The notes below the pieces were generated by a model, which ran no database searches, had not been told where the DNA came from, and saw only the letters and a list, made by a program, of their open reading frames with translations. Shown here piece by piece: positions 49,991-63,946 of a stretch of 64,000 bases of DNA. How positions within the stretch are numbered: the stretch's first letter is position 1; each line of letters opens with the position of its first letter. The DNA comes from Colius striatus. Its lineage: Eukaryota; Chordata; Aves; Coliiformes; Coliidae. Made by a program: the position numbers and the translations under genes. The stretch covers positions 12,035,048-12,099,047 of the forward strand of contig NC_084772.1 in the NCBI RefSeq assembly GCF_028858725.1, written 5' to 3'.

Positions 49991-52900
49991 GTGCCGCCGC
50001 GCCTGCCCGGCCCAGGGCGCGTTTCTCGCCTGCCTGTCACCTCTCAGTGGCAGCGTAGAAAACGTTTTTTTTCTCCCCCCTTCTCTGTTTCTCTGCCATA
50101 TCCAGCTCTCCTCCCATCCTTCTGCTTGAAGCAATTGCTCTCCGCTCTGCTTCGCAGCAGGTGTGAAGTTATGGCAACGTGATGAAGCGTATTGCTGCTT
50201 CCCAGTCTGTCAGCCCTTTCTGTCAGGGAAGATGTTTTTTGTTAGACAGAAGCGTTGACGCCTGTGACTAGAATGAGCGAGCAAAAGGCCCCGCGTATTT
50301 AACAGGGGCACGTAGAAATTGGGAGTTATTAAAGCTGACTGCTCCCTTCCTGCGTGCTGCCAGAGCAGTCTGCTGGAGCAGTGTTGTCAGAAGCACTGCG
50401 TGCAGCTCCGTGCTGCTGGAGCTACTCTGAACTCTCCTGACGCTTATTTGGTAAGCTGTTAACAGCTCCTCAAACTAGCGTGTGCAGACCCCACAGCTGT
50501 GTGCTGATAAAGTGGGTCAGAGTTCATTTTTAATAATCCCAAATGACAGTTACTATTCGTTTCATAAACGATCAGGAGCGGGTATCTGTGGCCAGACTGC
50601 TCCTTCTGTTTCCATAAAAGTATCTTTTTTTTTTAAACATCAGTTCTTGCCTAGAAAAATGTAGGAAGTTGGAAGTTTAAAAGCTGCTCTGGTTACTTCA
50701 GATGTATCTATTTTAATTAGCGGAAGCCGAATGTAGAAAGCTATCTGAACTACAAAACAGTTTGAACATCCGCTCTAGCTAGTACAACTTTTTTTTTACA
50801 GAGACTTAAAGGGATGTCAGAGATGTGCACAGCATGATAACGTCTGCTGGTTGTTTGCTTAAAGTTAGAGAAAGATACAGCTTTCCACCATATCTCTGAA
50901 TTTCTTGATTGCTTTTTGGTGTTTCGGTGGCCTGGTCAGACCTTTGTTAAAGCTTCTGTTATTTAACAGAAATAGCACAATTGTTATTTAAATGACTAAT
51001 AAAAGATTATGTAAATTCTACAGTTCAAGTGAGAACATTTCTTGTATTTAGCTGTGGGTGAAGTCAGGTTAAAGTTTAGTAGATTTCTGCTTTCTGTGAC
51101 TTACAGAATTTCACCGTCTGGCTCTTCTTTTCATCTGGAATATATTATTCCTGTTCCTTGCACAAGTGACAGTAGTGGAAGTTGAGGAGCGCGAGAGGTG
51201 GGAAGCTTGTAAGGCATTCTGCTTCATCAGGATATAATGCTGCTGCTTTTAACTGTTTTTGTGTTTTACTTCCTGCTTGTCTGTCCTTTGGTCCTTATTT
51301 TTAGTTTTTGCTTCTTGCCATTCTTTTCTTTTACTATTTTTTGTTTTCCTGTAGGCTGTGTTTGGTGTCTGTATCAATGCATTGCCACTGACCATCGCTG
51401 TAGGTGACATCATCTGTAAACTCCTACTCCAAAGACTGGAACTGGGTTTGTTGAAACTGTTCATTCATTCATGAGGCCATTTTGCTTCTCATTCTGGAGA
51501 AATTCTGGTGGACAGAGCAAGTTATCAAATAGCAAGTGACCAAAACAGCGAAGCTGATGTCTGTCCTTCTGGCTATGGGAAAAACCTGGTAGCTGTGATT
51601 TGGTTTGAATGTGCCAAGATGTAAATTTCCATTTTGATCCAAATAACTGCTTTCCCAGATTAAAAGCTCACCCTGAGAATTATTTAGTAATGCGAATGAA
51701 CAATGCAGTAAGTTTCCTCCACGGAGTTCAAGCCAATTGAGCCACTTGGTGGACCTGCTTCTGCAGGGGGGCTGGACTAGATGATATCTAAAGGTCCCTT
51801 CTAACTTCTTCTTCTAACCATTCTGTGATTCTTTTTTTCTTTCTGGCTTTCTTGCAACTCTGTCCAACAGTGAAGAAAAAGAGCATCTAGAAAACTTTCT
51901 AATAGACCTGTAGTCTCTCACCTGTGTTTGTTTTGACAAGATTTTGTTCTGATAAGAGACAAGAAAACTAGCAAGGGATGGCTGTTTTTTCTTTTGGGCC
52001 TCTGACACTTTTGAGAGCTATGTGCTTCAGAAAAGGCAGTTTTACAGCACTCTTGTGGTTTTGATGGTCTTGTGTGAGACTGAGAGTGAGGAAAAACAGC
52101 TACTGGAAACTGTAAGCTTGTTCAGTCACTGGGGAAAGTACCCGATGTGAAACTTAAACTTTAAAGAGCTGTTCCCGACTGCTGACTTCATAGTGTGAAA
52201 GAGTGTGAAACTGCAAGCAAAGAGCTTGCAACAGCAGCAAATGGGTATTGTCGCATTTGCAGAGGTAAAGAGTGCATTTGGGGGTTGTCTGTCTTTGGTA
52301 TTTGCCAGGTCTGGTGTGCAAAGCTGCCTATAACTGTCCCTCTGGTAGCAAACTAGGGCTGTCTGCTTAACAGCCCTCAGAAGAAAGTGACATGTCTCTG
52401 AGTTGGCTAATTCCACTCTAACTCACCCCTTGTGTTCAGACTACTCACATCCAGCATAGGGCCCCTGATCAGCCGTGCGTAGGAACCTCTGCTTGGGAGC
52501 CTCTCTTCTGTTACGGCCATTGGGAAGATTGGAGTAAGGAAATGTGATGAAAGATTGTACAATGTTAGTACAGACCAGGACATTTCCATACACCGCATCT
52601 TCAAATGCTCCTTTCAGTTGTGGTGATAATAAGTTATGCAGAGTATATTTGTGTGCTTTCTTTTGGAGCAAAACAAAACATGTTAATTTTAATGAAATTA
52701 CATTTGTGACTTAATCACTGTTTAATTTCTTCTCAGTCTTTATGACTGTATTACTATGGTTACAGGCATAGTGATGCCTTCATACTGTGTGAGAGAATGT
52801 TGTGTCGCCGTTATTGCTGTGGTCCGGGTTTGTCACAAATGGATGCGCTGCTCTGTCACAGAGCAGGAGTTACCAGAGCTGAGCTGTTTCCTAGTCCAGG

Positions 52901-55900
52901 GTGGTGGTGGTGCTCTGAGGTGCTCTTACTGACCTATGGGACCAAGCTCCCACCCTCAAACAAAGGAAATAATTATGCAGCATGTTGTTATTATCATGTA
53001 GCAAATGTTACTGTAAATTAATTACGTGATAAAATCAATGCTGTTAAGGTCCTTCGAATATTGTGTTAATGCTTATTAACACAAATCTGCAGCTCAGGCC
53101 TGTTTCTTCTCAAGCCGTGGCTGCCATTCAGTTGCCCTCCTTCCCTTGTGTGTTACTAAAACCTCAATTCTGTAACCACTTAGAGGGAGCTTGAAGTTGC
53201 TGCCCTTGTCCTTGTTCGTAGTATCCCGAAGTCTCTGAAGTGAGTGACTCCAGGAGCAGTCGTTCTCTTTGGTTTGCAGGGCCTGGCCTCAGCCCGAAGT
53301 GTTTAGGAGCCTGCATTTAGCTCTTGCAGCTCTGGCTTCAGGAAGGAGAAAAGCCAAGTTGTGCATATCCAGACACAAGTCAGGGAAGGACTGCTGTAGG
53401 CACCGGCGCTGCTGCAATTCAGTGATGGTTCAGATCCGCTACTGACTGAAAATGAACTGAGCTCAAACTGGCAAGCTGAGGGATCTTTTTCAGCTTTTTC
53501 CCCTTTAGTGCAAGGTACTCTTTTCCTCTTGTGCTGGTTTAAGCTGTACCAGGAGGTGGTCAGGGCAAGGGTCATTGCTTTGTGATGTGTTTGGACAGTG
53601 TCGAAGACAATGGGTGCCTGAGCCCGTACATGCTACTCTGAGACATAAATAGTGTTACTTGTCAGCAGCTTCCCAAATGACTGTTGGGAACAGGGACAGC
53701 TTCTCTTCCTCTCATAGCCTATTGTTCATTTTTTAATGATATTTTCTACTAAATGCTTGCCAACAGATCGACTATAAAAAAAAAAAGGGACTCAACACAT
53801 GGAAAATTAAGCTAAAGTGAGTGCTTGGGCTGGGATGTTGTAAATCAAGTTTTGGTAACCTTTTAAACCTTTCTAATTCTTTTAATCATTTGTCATTTTA
53901 TTAATAGGCCAGTTTTGGCGGTTATAGAATACTGCTAAAATGAGAACACGTAGTGAAGTTAACTCTAATTGTTAGATAAGTGCCTTTAAGAATGTATGAG
54001 GAAACTAATGTGGAGCTACATGTTACTGCTGACCTCTGGAGCAATAGTGACACAGGAAAAGGGTTTTTTTGGCAATAACTACTCTTACCAGATGACTCTA
54101 TTGGTATATACTGTGAGAGGAAGCTTCTGAGAATGTGAAGAGTATTTGGAGACTAATTTGTGAATCAGATGTGTATTATGAGCACCACCTAACCCTGTTT
54201 TGATTTTATCAGTGGACCTTTTTGAACATTTCATTACCTTTGATTAGTCAAGATAATCACATTAGTGTTAGCAGTTTATTTTCAAGGTGATGTTTACCCG
54301 AGAGGAACAAACTTTGCTTTATTCAGAGGAGACATATTTAAAGATAATAATCTCATTAGTTATTTTCCAGCATTTAAGCAGGTAAAGTGACTAGCTGTGA
54401 TGATGAATGTTTCAGTGTGCTTGTTCTTCTGTCTTCTCCAGATAAAGAATATTCCTGCAGAAGTCAACTTAGAATAGATTGGCAGTTGTTTCTCTTGGTA
54501 GCATATTTGACAGATGCTATACTAACACTGTGTGTTGACTTTTTTTATAGCTACAATGAAAAATAATAGTTGATTACATGGCTTGCCTGCGTAGATAAAC
54601 AGAGTTCTTGTTGGAAGACTGTAATGTATTTATATTAACACTCCAGCAAAAAGCTAGAAATGGTTAGCTACTGAGGGCCACCCTATTCCACTGGAACCAG
54701 TATCAACATGTTTTTTTTCTATCTTTACACAGTGAATCTCTTCCTGACTGGGAAAATAGAAAGTGCTGTTACCTCATTAGGTAAGATGTGCTTTTCTTAT
54801 TTGTATTTGCTGTTCTTTTGAGTTGTTATTGTTTCTTCCTCATGCAAAGAGGTCTTTTAATAACAGAGTATGACCTTTGTTTGAGACAGAATAACCATAA
54901 TGTTTTTGGAAATTTAGGAAGTCTTCCTGGGGTTATAGATTCCAGCAGTGTCACTGTGCTAGGGAAAAAGCCTAAGCTTGAGGCTAAGGTCATAGTACGT
55001 GCCGATATGTTCAGAGGAAAACTGTATGTTTAGGAAATGTGCCTGGGAATATCAAGCCAGGGACATCGGCCCAATTCCCGGAGGAGCTAAAACAAGAATG
55101 TTAAAAACGCCTCATGAATGTCAAAGTGGAAATTCAACCACAATCTCAGTGCTTATTGCAATTTCCTTCTCTGTAGCAGTACTATGACTTACTGACATTA
55201 TGGGAACATTGCAGTTGGTGTCCTTTTAGTGATAAGGGCCCTCTTGTGCCTATCAATCCACAATTGCATTGGTAGGCATACTTGATGCCTAAAGAGGTTG
55301 CAGCTTAAATTAAACCAGAAAAGACGAATAAGGGAAACAAGAATAAGAGAAACAGGGAAAGCACAAGATTAGTTCTAAGGCTGATTTATCAGTTTGAAAA
55401 CTTGAGTGTTCAAGTGGGGGTTTGAGAGAAGGTTTAAATCAGGAAAGGATAGTAATGTTATGATTAGGTAACTTCCTTAAGTGTAGCTTAGGGGATGTGT
55501 GGATGAACCGTATAGGATGTGTTATTTGCAACATGGTACTTCCATTCTTTCCTTGGCAAAAAATCCAGAATGTCATTTATCTCCTAGCCTGTTCTGCCTG
55601 TGTGGTTCTTTGGCTTTTGATGGAGTTTTCTGTATGGTATATGAGATTACAAAGCGTAAGTGTAAGTTGAGTAATTATACAGTGACTGGCCAAGACCGGT
55701 GATACTGCCTTTGCCTGAAATATATAATGCTTTATTCAGTTGACTCTGCTGCTTTCTAGTGCTGTTCTTTTGCTAGAAACAAAAAGAGAGAGTTGTAACG
55801 TTTGACTTTTATTTTTTCAAGTATGCCGAAAACCTCAGAGTACTGTAGCTTTCATGTTTTCCTGTCTTGATATAGTTTGAGTGACTTTGTCTCCTGACAG

Positions 55901-58900
55901 TAAACCAAGGGAGAAAAATGATCATAAAAGGTTGTTGAAATATTGTGATCCACGTGCAGCTTGTCTTGCCTGTGGGTTGGGAGATGACAGGTTAGGATGG
56001 TGCAGTTGTTAAGGCTGATGATCTGTCCAGGAATTCTCTCACAGGAGATGTTCCTTAGGAGCCTTTATAAAAGTTGGAAGGGGTGCTTACTGTGCCAGAC
56101 TTCTCCTGACAAAGCATCTTATTACAGTGTTGATCTCTGTGATAAGGTACAGTGTGGTTTCTTTTCAGAAAACTAGTGATAGCGGAAGTAATGACTTCTG
56201 GAGAATGCAAGGTGAGCAACTCTCTCGACTATGTTTGTATGATGACTTTAAGCCAGAAAAGCTGTTTCTCCTGCTGACAGGGAATGGTCTTCCCCCGAGC
56301 CCCCTTTCCTTCAACTCGTATGGAGCCTGTTCAGCCTGTTGATCCAACTAGCATGACCTTGGATTTTGTCAGATCAGAAAATTGAACCCTCGGGCTTTGC
56401 TTTTGCTGGTTCTGATGGTGGGAGCAAAAGCAGCCTGCTGGAGAATGGATGCAGTGAAGGGGAGCCTTAAGTCCTTCTCACAGGCATAAGGCATCTGCAT
56501 AAACCAATGTGTGCAAGCCTTCCTTGAGGAAGTATTTGGGGAACTTGGAGAGAGTTTCTAGCTGACCTTGAGATCACTCCTGAGGAAGCGTGTACTGCAA
56601 AGCATTCAGTTTTGGGAGAAGGTTCCTTGTGGTGGGTGCAAACCATCCTTTATCCCGGAGCAGATGGTTGGGATATGTTCCTTGGGACTGGGGCAGACCC
56701 TGGGGTATCACAGTAGAGTGTGAAACTGCAGGATGTATTTGCTTCTGGGATAGTCTGAAAATTTATTCCTGCGCAGCTTAATGCCCTGGGTGCCATCCTC
56801 TGACACGCCCTGTCTGTTCTGTTATCATCGCTTTTGCAAAAATTGGAGTAACATTATTCATGCAAGGTTTTGGAAACTTTCTTGAAAGTATTTGTGATGT
56901 ATTTAATTGGCAGAGGGAATCTACTGCTATTTACAGTAGAAGAAATCAATTTGATTATTACAAAAAGAACCTCATTAAGATTTATGTCTGCTTGACAGAA
57001 ACTGAACTCAAATCTCTTCTGGCATTTGTTTAAACTCTTTTTAATCTAGGAAAGATTGATTATTATCTGTCTTCAGAAGAAATATATTTTGTTACTAGTA
57101 CCATCTCAGTAAGGTTTTTGGTGGGTTGGTTTGCCAGTCCAGATATAGGTATTCTCTTATGTTTCTTCAGTGATCTGAAATGTGGAGAATGTAAGCTGTT
57201 CAGAAAGGCTGCAGAAAGCAAGTTACAGAACAGTTGTTTAAAAAATGTTATCACTGTTCTTCTCGTGTTGTTGCTGATGATAATGCCTTTAGAATCCAGG
57301 GCTGTACCTTTCTATTTAGAGACTTCCCTTTCCTTTAGCTGTTTTGGCAATTTGAAAAGGCTTTTGTTTATTTCCCTTAAGGAATCACACTGTCATGACA
57401 AAGCCCAACTTAATTACATAATCCTTATGCATGTGTGTGAGCCTGTGAACTTCATGGCCAGGAGCTGTGGAGGGAAGTGGGGCCCCTTTATTGACACTGA
57501 AACCCCAACACTATGGAATTGTGCCCGTGTGTGGCTTTTCTGTTTTGTTGCCAGCACAAAAGGCTTTGTTGCGTACAGATTTTTCTGTCAGGATTTATGC
57601 AGGTGAAAGAACAGCTGCTGAAAGCGGAGCTTGGGTACTTCACCTTGTCTGTCACTCAGTAGTCAGCATGGAAGGAGTCAAGGCAGGCGACTGATTAAGG
57701 AGGTCTATTAATACATTGCAAATACCACAGCAGTGAGCATTGATAGGAGCTGAAAGGCATCAGAATCATAAGGCAGTTAAGTGAAGCTGGGGGTAAACAT
57801 GATAGTGGTTTTGGGAAGTGGATGGGTTTGTTGCTCTAATAGATTTAGGGGACCATGGATGTATCCTTAAAATAGTGTAATTATGTTTTAGCAATATGAA
57901 TTCAGAGTAGTGGTCCATTCAAGTCAAGAGCCTTTGTAGGAGCAAAGCAGTTGTCCTTTTGAATTTGAGAAGGGTGAATCTGAAATGCTTGTTGTGTGTC
58001 AGAGAGGTAAAGCCATGGGAAAGGACCGAGCAACGACCATTGCCAGATGAACTACCAAAACTGGCATACAGTATTAGTGTAGCCCTTCCCTTCCTCTTGT
58101 CCTTAGGTTTTCACAGCTTCAATTCTTCTGTTCAAATGGAAAATCTTTTTCTTTTATCTGTTATTCTTTCCATGTCCCTCGTTTGTGGCAGATGTCCAGC
58201 ATTAATAAGAAAAGGCATTTCTCGCTACCTGAACTGTCATGTGACATCACTGTTTATAAATTAGGAAACCATACGTTATTGCAAAAAAAAAAAGCTAGCT
58301 GGCACAGTTTAAATAACTGTTGTTTGTTTGTAAATACTTCCTAAAATTGAGAAACAAGTATTTGGGAGAATAAAAAAGCTCTGCTTAACAGCACTGATGA
58401 ATTGCACAAGTAGAAATGCTCATGTGAAGTCACCACCGTGTCAATGGGACTTCTTCAGAATGGAAACTAAAATAAGCTTTGTGTTACTGTGATTCCATTC
58501 TCTGTTCTAATGTGTGTACTATGAACAAGGGATATTAATCCAAAACAATTTGGGACAAAGGGAAGAGAAATATTTGCAGAGGTGTTACTGAAAGCCTCTG
58601 GATAGTGCTGTCTAGTGTATTTACACTTTCTGCTTTGTGCATTGTTTCTTTCCCATTGAGAAGTTTTAGTAATCTGGCAGTTAGGAAATGCAGTCTCTCC
58701 AGCTCCTTTTATGTGGTTGCTGGCTCTAGGTCCTCTTAGGCTATTGTTGCAGTTGTTGCAGTGATAAGTGTGTGGAGCAGTACCTAAGCAAACTGAGAAC
58801 TAGAAATGAAAATCCTGTGGCTCTTAAATTTGCTTTTGTAATTCTGAAACTGCATCTGCATCTCAGTATTTTGCCAGCATATAATGTGGAACCTTTCTGG

Positions 58901-60558
58901 TTTTAGAAGTGTGATAACAAAAATGTTCTTGGTTCTGGTAGCTGCTTTACTGCAAAATATTTGTTTGGAAAATAGATATTTTTGTGTATTTACGTATTCT
59001 GTGTGCTTTTGTGGCCTTTGAAACTAGTAGGAATTATATGCATATGTTTCAGTGGAGTGCCTTGCTTGGAGACTAAAAATAATGGCTTTTTATAATGTTT
59101 TGCCTCAGGTAAGTTACTCACCTTGTGCTTTTTATATTCCTGTGGCTCTCTCTTCAGAAGTGCTTACTGTGAACAAATGAATAGTGCCAGGCAGAGATTT
59201 ACTGGTGGGGGGATGCTGCAGCCTGGCCCCAGTCAGGAGCTCTGCAGGCAGCCCTGCCACCTGACTTGATTGCAGCCAGGCAGGTCTGCCTGCACTTCTG
59301 CACCCCATCCCTCCAGTGCAGCTGAATCTGATCCCGACTGCGAGTGGAAAATGATGTGTTTGTGTGGCTGAGGCTCAAGCAATGCTGTGAAGCCGTGGTT
59401 TGGAACGCAGTGCATTTGGATGTGTGTGCCTATGGGGAAACTTGAAGTACAGGGAACTCTTTCTTTTCCTTGCCACCTTTTTAAGCTATGAGGAAGTAAG
59501 CTTCTGTTAATATTCTGGAATAATATTCAGCTGCAATCCACAAGTCATGCTCTAGATAGTCATTTGTTTTAAAAATAGTTTTAAACATATTTTTGGAGAA
59601 TGTTCAGAATAGCTATTGCATTACGCAGAATTTCTCCTCCTGTAGTCTGCTGAGAGTACATTTTCCCATCAGAACAGCTTTCCCACTTGTCCTTGGAACA
59701 TTTCACTTTCATTTTTGAATTGCTTAATTACAAATTATGAGTATTTGATGTAGCCTTAATTGGCCTACTGTTTTCCATAGGAAGATTTGAAAATGCTTTG
59801 AAAATATTGGGCTTTATTTAGTCCTGTTTGCTCCTTTCCCTGTCTGGAAAATTTCTTTTATCTGTGGGAGTTCAGAGGAATTTAGAGTACTCAATCACAT
59901 TCAATGAAAACATCTAATGTTGGAGTCCAGTTTAATTTTTATGTTTTTGTTTGGGATATTTTTAACCGTTACAAACTCTTCAAGTCTGTGGTATGGGTGG
60001 GAGAGTAAACAAGATGTCAAGGAACACATTACAACAAAAGGTGCTTCTAGATTCTTTACACTGAATGTAGATCTTCAGTCACTGGGTGACATGCCCAGGC
60101 TTTGAGAAACTGGTTAGAGGGGCTTGTGTATTGCTTCCTCTTGGCAGATCCATGCAGTAATATTGATTGCAGCCTTTGGTAGATTCATACAAGGTTATTG
60201 ATTGATCCTGCATTGAAATGCAGGTTACGCTTACCTACACTTAGAGCAAGTGTCTTAATTAAAAACTGAGGCAGGGAAGAAAGCAGTAAGAGGGTAAAAC
60301 AGTTGACTCTCATTTGTCTGCAATTCCCAGAAACCAAACAAGCTTTTGTAGTTAATGTGAATTGTTGATTAGACAAAACACTAATAATAATATTGGGTTT
60401 TCTTCCCCCTTATTAACAGCTCCTTGCAGTGGAGAACTGGAACAGCACACAGAGAGACGTGGAGTCATCTATAGTCCTTCTTGGCCACTGAACTATCCTC
60501 CAGCTGTAAACTGCAGCTGGTACATTCAAGGAGACCGTGGAGACATGATAACCATTAG
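49432..60558 (+). CDS. LRP3: LDL receptor-related protein 3, N-terminus (first three coding exons)
   Basis: Exons: 49432-49498, 54733-54780, 60420-60558; the gene continues beyond the window. The joined frame gives 84 codons plus two bases. It starts MEKTAAAEL, passes through a hydrophobic signal segment formed across exons 1 and 2 (APLTAICL then VNLFLTG), and enters the first CUB domain (CSGELEQHTERRGVIYSPSW, LNYPPAVNCSWYIQGDRGDM). This agrees closely with recalled mammalian LRP3, including the tiny 48-nt second exon. All junctions are GT-AG and phases fit (1, 1, 2). The ATG has a strong context (CCGCCATGG). LRP3 is a type I membrane receptor with CUB and LDL-receptor class A domains; its ligands are poorly defined. 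LRP12 is the nearest paralogue, but this CUB start fits LRP3 better. Intron 3 extends past 64000. Confidence 0.93.
49499..54732 (+). other. LRP3: LRP3 intron 1
   Basis: Donor GTGAGT at 49499; acceptor TTTACACAG ending at 54732. The first 0.5 kb is CpG island, and a short CR1 3' end lies near 51.8 kb. I found no other gene inside. Confidence 0.85.
51745..51834 (+). mobile_element. CR1 LINE 3'-end fragment, sense, short
   Basis: GGACCTGCTTCTGCAGGGGG, CTGGACTAGATGATATCTAA and AGGTCCCTTCTAAC, then CCATTCTGTGATTCTT, are the last roughly 90 bp of a CR1 element. It lies in LRP3 intron 1. Confidence 0.85.
54781..60419 (+). other. LRP3: LRP3 intron 2
   Basis: Donor GTAAGA at 54781; acceptor CCCCCTTATTAACAG ending at 60419. 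It is ordinary intron sequence; I recognise no repeat or nested gene in its 5.6 kb. Confidence 0.85.
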
Positions 60559-63500
60559 GTATGGTTTGATATTCTGTATAGATCAAGTATCGCCTTACTG
60601 AAGTGAAACAAAATGTGAGTTCTTGCCTGATACACCAGTATGAGGCTGTTTGTTAGAGCTACTGGAGGAAGCTGCAGTTGATGACACTCGAGCGTGATTG
60701 CAGATTTGTCACCTCTCTCATTTTAGAAATGTTCCCCTGTGTCTTGTATCTGTGGGCTCCTTCTGACATCCATTATTATATATGCAAGTCACTTGTAATC
60801 TTTTAATGTATTTGTCTTCACAATACCTGGTGTGAGGTTTCACCTACCCCTGAGAGATGAGGAGCTGGGAAACAGTGACATATTTGCCCACATTAAATAG
60901 TCCCCCTTCTCTTCATTGCTAATAAACAGGAACAGGTGAAGGCTATAAAACCTGAAACAGCCTCAGTGGGATACGTAAAATTCTTAAAGCAAAAATGGCT
61001 CTTTCTGTAATATCTTGAAATGGTGCTATGTTTAATTGAGAGTTGAAAATAATCATTGCTTGTTGTTACTTGCTAACCAAAAGACACATGCTTTTCTGCT
61101 TATATTTATCTCCAACAGAGTTAAATGATAATTCATATTTACAATAGTGAACAATTTGAACAATGTTTGAACAAGCAGTTCACAATTTCTGATCATTCTC
61201 TAAAAATTTTATTCAGAAAAGACTAGAGGGTGGTTTGTTGAGAATGTTTAGGCTGTAATACCAGTATACTGTGAACGTGCCTCATTTTTCTGGGATAATT
61301 GTAGTATCCTTCTCAAACCAAGGATTTATTTAAAAAGAAAAAGAGAAAAAAAGCAAACCCAGGAAAGGGGATTTTGTTTGGTTTTTAGTACTGTTGTATT
61401 CGACACCATCTGCTCATTCTTTGCTCAGCTGCTTAAAAGGACTGCAAACCTCTTCAACTGCAGATGCTCAGCAATTAAAAACAAATCTGCCACAGATGGA
61501 ATAATAGGAAGGCTTCACCATCCATAGTTCAAAATAGGAACTACTCATCAAAAGTAAGGAAGTAGATACCTGCCAGCATTTGAGATCCATAAATAGAAAC
61601 ATGCTTTTAAACCCCATTAAATTGTATTGGACTTGGGGAATTTGTTTCAAAGCAGAGATTGTTGTAAACTCTGAGGAAGCATACAAATGAGACACGGGAC
61701 GTGGCTCTGGAGAATAGTACTGCAATTTGTGCCATGAAAGCGTCTCAGAGCTCCCAGTTAGAATTAGGATTCTCTTCTGCAAGTATGAGCGTGGCAGAGG
61801 CTAAAGAAATAAAGTAAGATGTGGAAACTGGTGATAATGCATGTGTACAGTTTAGATGTGTGCATAGCAATATGATTTGAAAGATTTCTTCTCAATGGGT
61901 TTGTGTTCTGTTGGTGCCGTATCTTGCCTTCCTATGCAGATGCAAACAGTGGGAGCTATGTGTTTACATCCTAGGTACTAGTATTGTGGTGCTACATTTC
62001 TGACTATAAATGTACTTGGAATGACTCACTGCAGTGTATGAAATGCAAAATGTTACAGCATCGGAGGAGTTCTTCAGGAGGTTGTAGCCCTCATAATGCC
62101 AAGGACGTAAAAGCAGTAGCTGACTTTTCTAGGCTGGCATGATAGAGGCAAGTGGAGAAAGAGGCTTCAGATACAAACATTTTTTTCCCCCTTAACGATT
62201 GGGTACGTTTCTTTTCTAACAGTGTGCAGATAAGGGCATAAAGGAGTACCTTTTTAAATTTTCCTAGGAAAATCAAACACAGTTCTTGTGATAACATCTG
62301 GATTTTGAAAGGTTTAAAGCTTCCCCCACCTCCTATGTGCTACGTTACACTGAAAGTATTTCCTTTGATCTTGAGTTCCCATTGACAGTAAGACAGCAAT
62401 GTTATATAAATGCCATATTTGAGGTGCAGCAGGAGTCATTAAGGGATGAAATTGCAGTTGGGAGTAGTTTTGATTTCTAAAACAATTGCAGTTGGTGGTC
62501 ATTTTTTATAAACCTGTTATTCAGCAGCTTTCAGTAGAACAGTGCCCAGATCCATGTGTGATGGTGGCTTCTGTGAGCATGTCCTTTAGAAACTCTGTGT
62601 TAATACCTGCCTTTTGTGTGTGTATTTTCTTTGTATCCTCACATTACCAGGCTTATTGTTTTGCTTTATAGCTTTCTTTTTAGAAATCCTTGGAGGACAC
62701 TTCACAAGAATGGGAAATAGATGTTCCTTGTGCTTGTACCTCTGTGTTGATTATGCATGTTTTGATACTTTCTTCCAAGTTTGTGTCTGATGGAGTGGTG
62801 CTTTGAGATCTGGGAACAAGGGTGTAGTTACTGCTTTCCAAGATCATATTATGTCACTTTGGATTCAACTAATCAGTCTGATAGTTACTGTTTTGCAAGT
62901 TGCTTAATTTTTCCTCCCATTTTCTGTGTTTTTATGCCTGTTTTCAAAGCAGACTACATAAAAATCCTGTAAGATCAGATAAAGATGTCATATGCATTAA
63001 CTGCCTTTGTACTGTCCTTTACAGGCTTTACATGTTTCCTCATATCTGAGAAAAAAATCAAAATCGCTTTTGTTTAGCAGTTGCTGTTACCTGATGCTTG
63101 TAATAAACCTGATGTGGGCAGCGTGTAAATGAGGAGAAATTATAGCAATTAATGAGAGTGAAAGTAAAATGTTCTTTGTGTTCAGAATTCAAGATAAGAG
63201 TATTGAGAAGTGATCTACTTAGGGATCCATTCAAACCCCCTCTTATTAACAGGGCCAAGGGATCCCCTTCATTGGCTTTCACTTCAGTGATTCACATGGT
63301 TGGCTTTGGAAAAGGACGTTTTCAGATACCATCTGAGTTTCAGTTTCTGAGCAAAGCCGAGTCCTGCTCATGTAAAGGCTTACCGGTCTGTAATTGTGTG
63401 AAAAATCAAGGGGCCTGCTTCACAGTCTGTGTACCAAACTCTCGGTGTTTCAGAACTTGACATTAATTGCAAAGAGCTCATAATAGCCATTTATTTCATT

Positions 63501-63824
63501 CAGTTGCATGTGCTCAGCTTTTAAAAACGCTGCCCCCGTGTCTCTTGCCTAAGGTTACACAGCTGATCCTTGGGAGCTGGGAGCAGAATAGAGCTTTCCT
63601 GACTTCCAGGTCCTTGTGCTTCAGTGGTTAAGCAGAAGTTTTTAATGAGCCAATTAAGTCATCAGTTGTTCACAGTCTGTACTTGCTGTGAGAGGTTGGC
63701 AAATAGAAGTAACTTTTCTTGCTTAATTGGCTGGTCTGTCTTATTTGGGACTGTGCTCTCCTGATCTACCCATAATATTTATTCTGCAATTTTTTAATGA
63801 GTCTCAAAGGCCAAATTGGACATC

Positions 63825-63842
63825 TATTTATTTATTTATTTA
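63825..63842. repeat. (TATT)n microsatellite, about 4.5 units
   Basis: Four and a half perfect TATT units within LRP3 intron 3. Confidence 0.8.
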
Positions 63843-63918
63843 CTAATTACTTCAATTCAGATTTTACATCTGCTGGGCCTCCAGCAGTTACCTTTTTTTT
63901 GTTCCTTTTCCTGATCAT

Positions 63919-63946
63919 CCTTTTCAGCTATTCCTTTTCAGCTATT
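63919..63946. repeat. 14-bp perfect tandem duplication
   Basis: CCTTTTCAGCTATT occurs twice back to back (63919-63932 and 63933-63946). Each copy carries an acceptor-like TTTTCAG. It looks like a recent slippage duplication in an intron. Confidence 0.85.
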